Origin: Halomonas cupida
GTDB taxonomy: Bacteria; Pseudomonadota; Gammaproteobacteria; Pseudomonadales; Halomonadaceae
DNA: 64,000 nt
Assembly (NCBI RefSeq): GCF_900142755.1
Contig: NZ_FRCA01000014.1
Coordinates: 1 to 64,000, forward strand
Direction: 5' to 3'
This document shows, one piece after another, positions 17,800 through 26,176 of the stretch. The translations under genes and the position numbers were made by a program. The notes beneath the pieces were generated by a model, which did no database searches, was not told where the DNA came from, and saw nothing but the letters and a program-made list of their open reading frames with translations. Position 1 is the stretch's first letter; the number at the start of each line of letters is the position of its first letter.

Positions 17800-19114
17800 T
17801 CACCATCTGCCGCTGGAAGCGGACCTCAGTTGCCCGGCACGTATTGCCCCCAGCGGTAAACTTGTGATCGAGGATGCCACCTACACCAGGCTCATCAACG
17901 AGCTGCCGGATCTTGCCGGCATGACCTGGATGCTGCAGCTGCGCTACCGTTCGACCAGCCGCTTCAAGCTGCCCGCGGTCACGACTCTTGCCGACGACGA
18001 GCCGCAATTCACTCAGTACTTCGAAGCCAACCAGGCTGGAGAACGCCTGCTCAACCTGACAGGCCCTTTTGCCCCTCACAGCGTGCAGCTCGACACCCGC
18101 CATTGCCAACTGGACGAACAGGTAACGCTGCTCGGCTTCACCAGGCCGAACCTGGATGATGGCCCGCTGCTGATTATCGCGCCACACCCGGATGATGCCG
18201 AACTCGCGGCCTACGGCCTCTATCAGCAACACGCCCGCGATACCTGGATTCTGACGCTGACCGCAGGTGAAACACTGAAGCGCCTGGATCGACAGTACCT
18301 TCCCGGCCTCGACGCGGATCAACAGCAAGGCAGCCAGCGCAAGGGATTCATCCGCGCCTGGAACAGCGCCACCACACCACTTCTGGCAGGTGTGCCGCAA
18401 GCTCAACTGGTCATGCTGGGGTATTTCAACGACACCCTGAGCCGAATGCTGGATAACCCTGCTGAAACCGTGCCATCGGTTGGTGGGCCAGAGGTGAGCA
18501 TCGCCCCATTCCGACAGTGGAACAAGGCGCCGTTACCCAGCGACGTCAAGCGCAAGCAGGATCCCATTGCCAACAGTGGCGAGAACCTGCTTCATGACCT
18601 CGTCTCGACGCTGGACCTGATCAGCCCCACCACCATCATCGTCACCCATCCGGATATCGACCCGCACCAGGATCATCGAGCCGCCGCCATCTGGCTGGGC
18701 AAGGCCCTGCAGCAGTGCCAAGAGAAACCCAAACGCATCTTGATGTACGCCAACCACCTCAAGGGCTGCCGCAATTTCCCGCGCGGGCCTGCCTACGCAG
18801 CAGCCGGTATCTGGCCCACCACCGCCAGGCCCCATGGCGACCTGTCAGTACGCTTGCTCAGCCACTACCTCGCCCCGGAAACCATTCGCCAGAAAGCCGT
18901 GGCGATGGACAGCATGCATGACCTCAGGGGCAAACCGCGGTTGGAGAAGAGCCTGAAGCGCAAGCTGGCCACCCGCCTGCAGGGGCTCCCCCCCGCTGCC
19001 GCATCCCCACTTGGTGAACACGACTACTTTGTCACCCACCTCAAGGCCCACGAGACCTTCACCTCAGCCACGCCTGATGCGTTTATTGCGCATGTCCTGA
19101 CTACGTCAGACTGA
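17783..19114 (+). CDS. PIG-L family N-deacetylase (LmbE-like), full-length copy
   Basis: 443 residues. The LmbE-like zinc deacetylase core begins at about residue 128 with PLLIIAPHPDDAELAAYG, whose AHPDD-type motif binds the metal. It is completed by TIIVTHPDIDPHQDHRAAA near residue 290, supplying the later His ligand. The N-terminal 120 residues are an extra region without clear homology. Such enzymes remove acetyl from N-acetylhexosamines in LPS, GPI anchors or mycothiol precursors; here an LPS/core or polysaccharide sugar is likely. It overlaps the preceding GT4 gene. Most of it is repeated in damaged form at 22.4-23.3 kb. Confidence 0.85.
   Translation: MPQHIDHHLPLEADLSCPARIAPSGKLVIEDATYTRLINELPDLAGMTWMLQLRYRSTSRFKLPAVTTLADDEPQFTQYFEANQAGERLLNLTGPFAPHSVQLDTRHCQLDEQVTLLGFTRPNLDDGPLLIIAPHPDDAELAAYGLYQQHARDTWILTLTAGETLKRLDRQYLPGLDADQQQGSQRKGFIRAWNSATTPLLAGVPQAQLVMLGYFNDTLSRMLDNPAETVPSVGGPEVSIAPFRQWNKAPLPSDVKRKQDPIANSGENLLHDLVSTLDLISPTTIIVTHPDIDPHQDHRAAAIWLGKALQQCQEKPKRILMYANHLKGCRNFPRGPAYAAAGIWPTTARPHGDLSVRLLSHYLAPETIRQKAVAMDSMHDLRGKPRLEKSLKRKLATRLQGLPPAAASPLGEHDYFVTHLKAHETFTSATPDAFIAHVLTTSD
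17930..19093 (+). repeat. Direct repeat, copy A (inside intact PIG-L gene)
   Basis: This 1164-bp segment is repeated at 22398-23272 in the same orientation with very few substitutions. The second copy lacks 7 bp and 282 bp, which accounts exactly for its 875-bp length. Confidence 0.93.
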
Positions 19115-19487
19115 AGATTCCACCCTGCTTCCGTGTGTCTCTCAGTTTCCGAGGCACGCGGAAAGAAACATGCACCTTCCCGCTTGAAGTTCTGTGCTCA
19201 AACAAGCACAACATAATTGATGCAGATCAAGTTTCTGTATGTAAGTGGACGCTTACGAAATAGCCCTTGTGTCATCAGAAGCCCACCCTATCCCTGTTTC
19301 GTTCAGAGATGCCTGGCACCGCCTACCTAGCGCGAGACGGGCCAATATCAGGCATCAAGGGCTCCACAATCCAGCATGCCGCTGGTATCATGACTGAAAA
19401 ACATTCGTTTACATAAAAACACGTACGGAAGATCAGTTCGAAAGATCTCCGTAATGATAAAGAACGATGAAAAGGTAATAAAAAAGC
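19115..19487. other. Transition into AT-rich island, no gene seen
   Basis: Base composition falls from GC-rich to AT-rich across this stretch. An imperfect hairpin at about 19130-19165 (TTCCGTG...CGCGGAA) just after the PIG-L stop may be a weak terminator. Nothing coding is supported. Confidence 0.45.
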
Positions 19488-19541
19488 ATGGACCACATGC
19501 GGGACAAGCATGGGCCATGCGAATACGCACAGGGATCTCAC

Positions 19542-20090
19542 ATGTTTCAATTTAAAGCGACCGAATTCTCAGGGTCGACTGATTATATAGCCCCGAGACA
19601 CCTCACTGACTACGACTCCACTGAGTACAGCGAGGAGTGCTACAACAAGCTGAGAAGAGCCGTCGTTCACAAGAAGGTCAGCCTCGATTCAACTGGTGAG
19701 CAGCATATCGATCTGCTTTCCTTTGACTGGAGCCTCAGCAACAGTAAAGAAGCTTGGTGGAGCAATATCCAGGAGCTCCCCTTTCTCCACTGGTACGTAG
19801 ACAGTTTTCACCTGCAATCCGATAGCGAAAAAGAACGTTGGTATGCTTTCTGCTACCAAGTTCTTGAGAGATGGCAGATTCAATGTGCTGAAAAATTCAG
19901 TTCAGGTGAAAGTAAGAAAACTGTCATATCCCGGGCCGAAAATATCAGATCTTGGCATTTAATCGTATCCAAGGAGCTTGGGCTTCTAGAATCTGTTGAG
20001 AAAAATATAAACACCACATATGCAAACACTCTAACAAGCGGGTCTTTATTAAACCCACCTGCTAAAACAACCCATTCCAACAACGTATAG
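19542..20090 (+). CDS. Uncharacterised protein, possibly a truncated heparinase II/III N-terminal domain
   Basis: 182 residues from the ATG at 19542, which has AGGGA at good spacing; an in-frame ATG at 19488 lacks one. It is rich in aromatic residues, with FDWSLSNSKEAWWSNIQEL and LPFLHWYVDSFHLQ mid-protein and ENIRSWHLIVSKELG later. The tryptophan pattern recalls the alpha-helical N-terminal part of heparinase II/III-like polysaccharide lyases, which are normally 600-700 residues. If so this is a remnant. There is no signal peptide and no recognised catalytic residue. Its low GC matches the adjacent acyltransferase, suggesting common foreign origin. Confidence 0.35.
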   Translation: MFQFKATEFSGSTDYIAPRHLTDYDSTEYSEECYNKLRRAVVHKKVSLDSTGEQHIDLLSFDWSLSNSKEAWWSNIQELPFLHWYVDSFHLQSDSEKERWYAFCYQVLERWQIQCAEKFSSGESKKTVISRAENIRSWHLIVSKELGLLESVEKNINTTYANTLTSGSLLNPPAKTTHSNNV

Positions 20091-20307
20091 ACCAGTCACA
20101 GAGCAATATTATACTTCAACACATTGAAACACAGTTTACTGCGACATAGCTCTGTCAAATCTCGCCTCAAAGGGACTGCTATAGTAGCTATATTCCTTTC
20201 TTTTCCTCCCCAAAAACAAAACTGCAAACATAATATTCATGGAAAGAAAAAGGAACGCCAGAATAAAAACAATAACCACATACAACCCAGCCTCACGTCA
20301 AGACTCG

Positions 20308-20341
20308 AAAAAAGAAGAAAGCAGCCCTTTAAAAGGGCTGC
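20308..20341 (-). terminator. Rho-independent terminator after the acyltransferase
   Basis: GCAGCCCTTT and AAAGGGCTGC form a perfect 10-bp inverted repeat at 20321-20341. On the minus strand it is followed by a T-rich run (TTTCTTCTTTTTT), just beyond the acyltransferase stop. Confidence 0.85.
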
Positions 20342-20348
20342 CAAAACT

Positions 20349-22334
20349 TCACCTTAAGATATCCGGCAACAATCTAGCAACCAGAAGAGAGCCATACCCA
20401 TTGAGGTGGTCATCATCAGAATATAAAGGAGTGCTCTCAAGACTCGCCACGCACCTTCCCACGACGTAAGTATTACAGAGAACTTTTTCAGGGTAGATCC
20501 GTGACACACCCTGCACAGCTATGGAGTCAAGGAAATCGTAACTCCTGTCATTCCTCTCCTCAAAAACTTCATATGAAGTAGTAATCTGAGGGTCCAGCCC
20601 ATTTTCTATTCTGTGGTGCATAGCTCTTGGAACATTCCAACCCACCTCTGGGACCGGGTATATAAGCACAACCTTTTTTCCTGAGGAAACCAGCATTTCA
20701 ATGGATTTCCTGAACGAAGAAAGGACAAGTCCCATATCTCGAGTCCATACTCCATCACTGTCCTTTCCCAAGAGTATAGCGTCTCCTCCTCTCTCTACTC
20801 CGCCCTCTCTATTATCAAACCTATTGGATTCAATTTGAAGCGTCCACCTTGAAGCAAGGATGACAGTATTTATACCGGCACTATCAACAATCTCTCTCAT
20901 TACAAAGTCGTTGAATTCAGCGCAGTCAGAATTAACAACACCATCAATCTCCCTAGTCACCCCGACTATTGGAGCACAGCCCACCTCAGTTAGCTTGATT
21001 CCAGATAACTGGCTCTCTTCCAATATCTGGTCGATGCCTAGGGAAAGAGCAGACGCATGACTATCTCCCCACACCGCTACAGATGGAGCCACCTCTGGAT
21101 CACCCATCTTGCAGAAATCTAAAATACTTTCCGCACTTGAAATGGCTATCCCACATCCCGAAAAGCGCTTCTCAAGCACGGCCTTTGGCTGCTCCAGAGG
21201 CACACCCTCCAAGCCTGAATAATCATCTTCTTTCATATAACTATACGAGGCTACGCTAACAGCAAAAACCAAGGGAGCGGCTCCAAAATAGCACCATCTT
21301 TTTTTAGCCCAAAAACCCTGCCTGCGCATTGGATTTTCAATCAACTTATACAAAACAACAGCGCTAAAAAAGGTTACGATAACCAGCGCTATTTTTTCGA
21401 CAACACCTACCTCTCGATAAATATAGTATGTATAAAAAACATACAAAGGCCAATGCACGAGATACATGGAATAGCTTATCTTCCCCACATAGACAGAGAC
21501 CCTATTATTCAACAGAGAAGACACAACCCCGGCATTCTTAAAATAAATACACAACGCAGCGCCAACGCATGGAATCAAAGCCAAAAGGCCAGGAAACGAA
21601 GTCTCTTCACTAAACAAAAAAGCGGAAAGCACAACAAGGAAAATCCCAAGAAAAACCCCTCCCTTTGACCATATATCATTTCTGCTGTATGTCTTTCCAT
21701 ATAGTGCCAACCCTGCACCGATACCGAACTCATAAACTCTAAACGGCGTCAAATAAAATGCAGTGCTGGGCGAAATTCTCATAATCACTTCACAAGCAAG
21801 AAAACTCACCAACGAAAGAAAAATCACAGCAAAAATAGCCCGTTTTCGCATCCAAATTAACATTGCAAATATAGTAGAAGGCCATAACAAGTAGAACTGC
21901 TCTTCTACGCTTAGCGACCACGTGTGAAGCAATGGTTTTATTGAAGATTCCGAATCAAAATACCCGCTTTCATTCCAAAAAAACAGATTCGATACGGAAA
22001 AAACTGCGGAAATAGATGCCCCTCCAAGCCTTGCATAATCCTCACTTGAGAATATCATTGACGCTACAACATAGGTCGCAGAAATCGTGACGAACAGCGC
22101 TGGAAACAGGCGCCTAATCCTTCTTAAATAAAAGTTTAAGAAAGAAAATGATCCTGTTGAAAAATACTCTTGACAAATAATAGAAGTTATAAGATATCCA
22201 CTTATAACAAAAAACACATCCACACCAATATACCCACCAGGGATCCAAGAGAATCCAGCGTGGAATAAGACAACGCTAAGAACAGCTATTGCCCTCAGGC
22301 CGTCTATTTCCGGCCTGTATGAAAATTTTTTCAT
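20349..22334 (-). CDS. OafA/YrhL-type acyltransferase with C-terminal SGNH domain
   Basis: 661 residues. The N-terminal half is an acyltransferase-3 membrane domain of about ten spans. It opens with YRPEIDGLRAIAVLSVVLFH, which includes the conserved His, followed by GVDVFFVISGYLIT and later SLSVEEQFYLLWP. The C-terminal part is a periplasmic SGNH domain with AVWGDSHASALS (catalytic Ser) and a late DDDHLN providing the Asp/His. Together these move an acetyl group across the membrane and attach it to surface polysaccharide. The ATG at 22334 has AAGGGG upstream; a TTG nine bases earlier is possible. The gene is AT-rich with codon use unlike its GC-rich neighbours and lies between the two PIG-L copies, pointing to horizontal gain. 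Confidence 0.88.
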   Translation of the reverse strand: MKKFSYRPEIDGLRAIAVLSVVLFHAGFSWIPGGYIGVDVFFVISGYLITSIICQEYFSTGSFSFLNFYLRRIRRLFPALFVTISATYVVASMIFSSEDYARLGGASISAVFSVSNLFFWNESGYFDSESSIKPLLHTWSLSVEEQFYLLWPSTIFAMLIWMRKRAIFAVIFLSLVSFLACEVIMRISPSTAFYLTPFRVYEFGIGAGLALYGKTYSRNDIWSKGGVFLGIFLVVLSAFLFSEETSFPGLLALIPCVGAALCIYFKNAGVVSSLLNNRVSVYVGKISYSMYLVHWPLYVFYTYYIYREVGVVEKIALVIVTFFSAVVLYKLIENPMRRQGFWAKKRWCYFGAAPLVFAVSVASYSYMKEDDYSGLEGVPLEQPKAVLEKRFSGCGIAISSAESILDFCKMGDPEVAPSVAVWGDSHASALSLGIDQILEESQLSGIKLTEVGCAPIVGVTREIDGVVNSDCAEFNDFVMREIVDSAGINTVILASRWTLQIESNRFDNREGGVERGGDAILLGKDSDGVWTRDMGLVLSSFRKSIEMLVSSGKKVVLIYPVPEVGWNVPRAMHHRIENGLDPQITTSYEVFEERNDRSYDFLDSIAVQGVSRIYPEKVLCNTYVVGRCVASLESTPLYSDDDHLNGYGSLLVARLLPDILR

Positions 22335-22397
22335 CCCCAGCAACCCCTTTGATTGTTATGCAGCGACATTGTGCCACAGCTTTCTGTTCATCGGCAG

Positions 22398-23293
22398 ATG
22401 CTGCAACTGCGCTACCGTTCGACCAGTCGCTTCAAGCTGCTCGCGGTCACGACTCTTTCCGACGATGAACCGCAATTCACACAGTACTTCGAAGCCAACC
22501 AGGCTGGAGAAAGCCTGCTCACCCTTCTGCCCCCCCACACAGCGTGCGGCTCGACACTTGCCATTGCCAACTGGACGAACAGGTAACGCTGCTCGGCTTC
22601 ACCCGGCCGAACCTGGATGATGGCCCGCTGCTGATTATCGCGCCACACCCGGATGATGCCGAACTCGCGGCCTACGGCCTCTATCAGCAACACGCCCGCG
22701 ATACCTGGATTCTGACGCTGACCGCAGGTGAAACACTGAAGCGCCTGGATCGACAGTACCTTCCCGGCCTCGACGCGGATCAACAGCAAGGCAGCCAGCG
22801 CAAGGGATTCATCCGCGCCTGGAACAGCGCCACCACACCACTTCTGGCAGGTGTGCCGCAAGCTCAACTGGTCATGCTGGGGTATTTCAACGACACCCTG
22901 AGCCGAATGCTGGATAACCCCGCAGAAACCGTACCATCGGTTGGTGGGCCAGAGGTGAGCATCACCCCATTCCGACAGTGGAACAAGGCGCCGTTACCCA
23001 GCGACGTCAAGCGCAAGCAGAATCCCATTGCCAACAGTGGCGAGAACCTGCTCCATGATCTCGTCTCGACGCTGGACCTGATCAGCCCCACCACCATCAT
23101 TGTCACCCATCCGGATATCGATCCGCACCAGGATCATCGAGCCGCCGCCATCTGGCTGGGCAAGGCCCTGCAGCAGTGCGCCGAGAAACCCAAGCGCATT
23201 CTGATGTACGCCAACCACCTCAAGGCCCACGAGAACTTCACCTCGGCAACGCCTGATGCGTTTATTGGGCATATAGCCACTGAGTCATCTTGA
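22398..23293 (+). pseudogene. Truncated, frameshifted second copy of the PIG-L deacetylase gene
   Basis: The homology to the full gene at 17783-19114 begins abruptly at 22398, missing the first 49 codons. A 7-bp deletion near 22520 breaks the frame, and 282 bp (94 codons) are absent near 23222, at a point where the intact copy carries CCACCTCAAGG at both ends of the missing piece. A downstream open segment starting with GTG at 22544 could still encode 249 residues that keep the APHPDDAE metal motif. A truncated product is therefore possible, but loss of the N-terminus and of 94 C-terminal residues makes activity unlikely. Confidence 0.88.
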
Positions 23294-23311
23294 TAAAAGC
23301 GAACAAGAAAG

Positions 23312-23341
23312 AAAAAGGCCAGCTTGATAGCTGGCCTTTTT
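23312..23341. terminator. Strong bidirectional rho-independent terminator
   Basis: AAAAAGGCCAGC and GCTGGCCTTTTT form a perfect 12-bp stem with a TTGATA loop. It lies between the PIG-L pseudogene and the convergent WaaL-like gene and can serve both. Confidence 0.92.
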
Positions 23342-23360
23342 GTATCAGATTGCTTGTGAA

Positions 23361-24710
23361 CTAGGTTTCTGCCTGCTGCCTGATCAATCGCCAATAATGC
23401 GTCACCAGCCCACCGACGATGATGTTATGAACATACACCCCGCTCCAGAAGGATAGGTAAGCCTCGAACTGATTGATGATGACCCAGTAGATAAAGAAGG
23501 CCGCGCTGAAAAACGCCATGTCCCCCGGCATGATGCCTGCTCGCCAGGCACGCAAGGTACCTCGGCCTATCCACCAGGCCAGTGCCGCTGCCAGAACGAT
23601 GCCCATCAGACCGTAGGAGACGAATACTTCCAGAAAGGTGTTGTGCAGGTGGCCATAGTTCTCACGGGTATACTCGGGAAGCCAGTCCGTTTCCTTCACC
23701 GCCAGACTTCTGCCGTTCTCTCCCCAACCGACAAGCGGGCGCTCTTCGATCCATTGTGCTGCCGCAATCCAGGTATGGATACGGTTGCCGATGGAGCTCT
23801 GGTACGGCACGGCATCGATATTGCCTTCCATTAGGTCGGCAATGATCTGATTCTCATCCCCTAGCCGGCGTTCCACCACATCGTGGAATTCCAGCCCGGC
23901 GAGAACCACCGCCACAAAGCCACCGAACAGCACCACAGCAGACAGTCTGGCCGCTTGCCGACGATGCTGGCGGGAGTAATTCCACAACAGCGCGACCACT
24001 GCCATCACCGGCAGTACCACGGCCAATGCCAACCAGATAGCACGTGTCTGGGTAATCAGTACTCCCGTCAGACACATCATCAAGGCAATCAACCAGCCAA
24101 TGCGTCGTGCAATGGCCCAGGGCCCCGATGCCAGCATGCGTCGTGAGAACGCCAGAATGCCGAGGAGCCCGGAACCGAAGAACATTGCTGTGTGCTGGGC
24201 GTTCTGGAGATCAAAATCAACACGCTTGCCCTCTAGTATGCCCATCAGCCACTGATCGATGCCCCCATCGGTTACCAGGGTTGTCGCCAACAGCCCGGCC
24301 AATGCCAGCGCCCAGAGCGCCAGCGTGGTACGAGTGCTGCCCCCAAGCCACCAGGCAACACCGATGAACAGAAACCACTTTGCCAATCGATCCAACTGAG
24401 GGTTGTCGGGCATCCATTCAGGGTGGTGCCAATAACCCAGCGTCCAGGAGATCAACTGGACGATAACGGCGGCCAGCAGCAGCCATAGCGCCCCGGAGGA
24501 ACGGAGATGCTTGCCACAGGCAAGCACACACCCCAACCCCAGAACGCCCATCAGAGTACCGCCGACCTCACCGATTTGCGGCCACAACAGACGCAAGGAG
24601 CCATAAAGAGCCAGGCTGGTGAACCCCACCCACCACATCAGCCAGGGCGAAGGCCACGGCATTGCCGGTTGCCCGGTCACCCATTGCTGTATTTCTATCG
24701 TTCTTTTCAT
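23361..24710 (-). CDS. O-antigen ligase / polymerase-like membrane protein (WaaL/Wzy type)
   Basis: About 449 residues with 10-12 hydrophobic spans and a large loop near residues 260-350. The loop contains WAAAQWIEERPLVGWGENG and ENYGHLHNTFLEVFVSYG. The HLHN motif after a G-GENG segment is the signature of the Wzy_C/O-antigen ligase family that joins polymer to lipid A-core or to another acceptor. The start is uncertain: the ATG at 24710 (MKRTIE) is chosen because it immediately precedes the first span, but ATGs at 24722 and 24716 and a GTG at 24758 are in frame and none has a strong ribosome site. It is last on the long minus-strand polysaccharide block, separated from it by a terminator. 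Confidence 0.78.
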   Translation of the reverse strand: MKRTIEIQQWVTGQPAMPWPSPWLMWWVGFTSLALYGSLRLLWPQIGEVGGTLMGVLGLGCVLACGKHLRSSGALWLLLAAVIVQLISWTLGYWHHPEWMPDNPQLDRLAKWFLFIGVAWWLGGSTRTTLALWALALAGLLATTLVTDGGIDQWLMGILEGKRVDFDLQNAQHTAMFFGSGLLGILAFSRRMLASGPWAIARRIGWLIALMMCLTGVLITQTRAIWLALAVVLPVMAVVALLWNYSRQHRRQAARLSAVVLFGGFVAVVLAGLEFHDVVERRLGDENQIIADLMEGNIDAVPYQSSIGNRIHTWIAAAQWIEERPLVGWGENGRSLAVKETDWLPEYTRENYGHLHNTFLEVFVSYGLMGIVLAAALAWWIGRGTLRAWRAGIMPGDMAFFSAAFFIYWVIINQFEAYLSFWSGVYVHNIIVGGLVTHYWRLIRQQAET

Positions 24711-24777
24711 CGCTACCATGGCCATCGAATAGAATGCCGGGCCTTGTTCTGAACCCACCAGACGGGTTTACCCGGTC

Positions 24778-24810
24778 AAAAACGCCGCAGGCGCCTCAAG
24801 GGCGCCCGCG
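24778..24810 (-). terminator. Rho-independent terminator after the sugar-phosphate transferase
   Basis: GGCGCC-TCAAG-GGCGCC with flanking CGC/GCG pairing forms a GC-rich stem. On the minus strand it is followed by TTTTT at 24778-24782. It separates the 24.8-26.1 kb gene from the WaaL-like gene. Confidence 0.8.
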
Positions 24811-24835
24811 TGACTATACCATTCGACTCCGGCGA

Positions 24836-26128
24836 CTACCTTGCGCCAAAGCCGGTAAAGATCGTCTTCAATGTCTTGAAGGCAATCAACACATCGATCC
24901 AGAGCGAAAAGTGCTTGATGTAGTAGAAGTCATACTGCAGCTTCTTGCCCATCCCATCGGCTTCCGCCGCATAGCCCTGCTCCACCTGGGCCCAGCCGGA
25001 AATTCCCGGGCGCACCACGTGTCGATAGCTGAAGAAGGGAACCTCTTCCTCATACTTCTCCGACAGAGCCACGGACTCCGGGCGGGGACCAATGAAGCTC
25101 ATCTCGCCACGCAACACGTTGAGTACCTGTGGCAGCTCGTCGACCCGATACTTGCGAATAAACCGCCCTACACGAGTGATACGCGGGTCATCATCGGCGA
25201 GCGTGTAATCCTCTCCGCCCGGCTCATGGTACATGCTACGGAACTTGTACATCTTGAACGGCCTTGCCCGAAAGCCCATCCGCGGCTGCAGGAAGAGTGC
25301 CGGGCCAGGACTATCCAGCCGGACGAGCACAGCCACCAGGGCCAGTACAGGCAGCAGCACCGGCAGGGACAGCAACGCAGCGAACAGATCGATGCCGCGC
25401 TTGAACACGCCGTACATCGAGGAAGGCATCAGGCTACCGAACTCGTTCTCGGACAGCCGGTCGACTCGAACCCTGCCGCTGATCGACTCGTGGATCTGCT
25501 TGATGTGATAGACGGGAATGCGGCACAACGTACAGGCGGCCAGAAACCGCTCCCACTCGGCGGGCAGATCGTCTGCTCGCAGATCCGCCACCACGCCGTC
25601 GACACGCACTCCATCCAGATCCGGCGTGTCCAGCCAACGCAAGTCGACCTGTGTCGTTCCACGCAGCTTTTTGGCATCACCAAAGGGTACTACCGCCAGC
25701 TTCAGGCACCGATAACGTCGGCCGACAAAATAACCAACGAAGCACCACAGCAAAGCGACACAATAACCGGCAAACAAGACCTGGCGGGTATATTCCTCAC
25801 GGGTGAAGAAGAGAATGGCCACGGCCAGAAGAAACATCACCGACACTGTCGGCGCAATATAGGCCGCCACCTGGGCGCCAGGAAACCGCGCCATGCGCCT
25901 GAGTGTCAGCACGGTCGCAATAAAGGCTCCAACAATGGCAATGATGGTATTGGTGCGCACATCCGGTAGATAGTGCCAGAAGCCCCACTCCCAGCGCTCC
26001 AGAGAAGGTAGCCCAACCACCAGTGGTAACCCGACCACCAACTGGAATGGCAGCCCCAGCAGGATCTTTTCGTACCATCTGGAATGACGACGCTCGTAAT
26101 CGCGAGTCACAAATGATTCCCTATCCAT
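24836..26128 (-). CDS. Polyprenyl-phosphate sugar-1-phosphate transferase (WbaP/WcaJ-like)
   Basis: 430 residues. The N-terminal third carries four membrane segments (about 25-140), followed by a cytosolic domain. The catalytic domain starts near residue 235 with YGVFKRGIDLFAALLSLPVL and contains KMYKFRSMY, YRVDELPQVLNVLRGEMSFI and GPRPE. This is the classic bacterial sugar-transferase signature, including the Asp-Glu pair of the active site. It starts lipid-linked repeat-unit synthesis by moving a sugar-1-phosphate onto undecaprenyl phosphate at the inner membrane. It lies at the 3' end of the sulfated-polysaccharide gene series. No ribosome site is clear before the ATG at 26128, but the reading frame is unambiguous. 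Confidence 0.9.
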   Translation of the reverse strand: MDRESFVTRDYERRHSRWYEKILLGLPFQLVVGLPLVVGLPSLERWEWGFWHYLPDVRTNTIIAIVGAFIATVLTLRRMARFPGAQVAAYIAPTVSVMFLLAVAILFFTREEYTRQVLFAGYCVALLWCFVGYFVGRRYRCLKLAVVPFGDAKKLRGTTQVDLRWLDTPDLDGVRVDGVVADLRADDLPAEWERFLAACTLCRIPVYHIKQIHESISGRVRVDRLSENEFGSLMPSSMYGVFKRGIDLFAALLSLPVLLPVLALVAVLVRLDSPGPALFLQPRMGFRARPFKMYKFRSMYHEPGGEDYTLADDDPRITRVGRFIRKYRVDELPQVLNVLRGEMSFIGPRPESVALSEKYEEEVPFFSYRHVVRPGISGWAQVEQGYAAEADGMGKKLQYDFYYIKHFSLWIDVLIAFKTLKTIFTGFGAR

Positions 26129-26176
26129 ATCGTGCTGTCATCAGAACAGCAGCGAAAGCAATTATATAACATATGG

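Noticed and set aside
22544..23293. Separate functional 249-residue PIG-L gene
   Set aside because: It is the in-frame part of a damaged duplicate that lacks the N-terminus and 94 C-terminal codons, so it is listed as a pseudogene, although expression is possible.
24662..25969. 435-codon plus-strand frame
   Set aside because: It is antisense to the sugar-phosphate transferase gene, which has all catalytic motifs.
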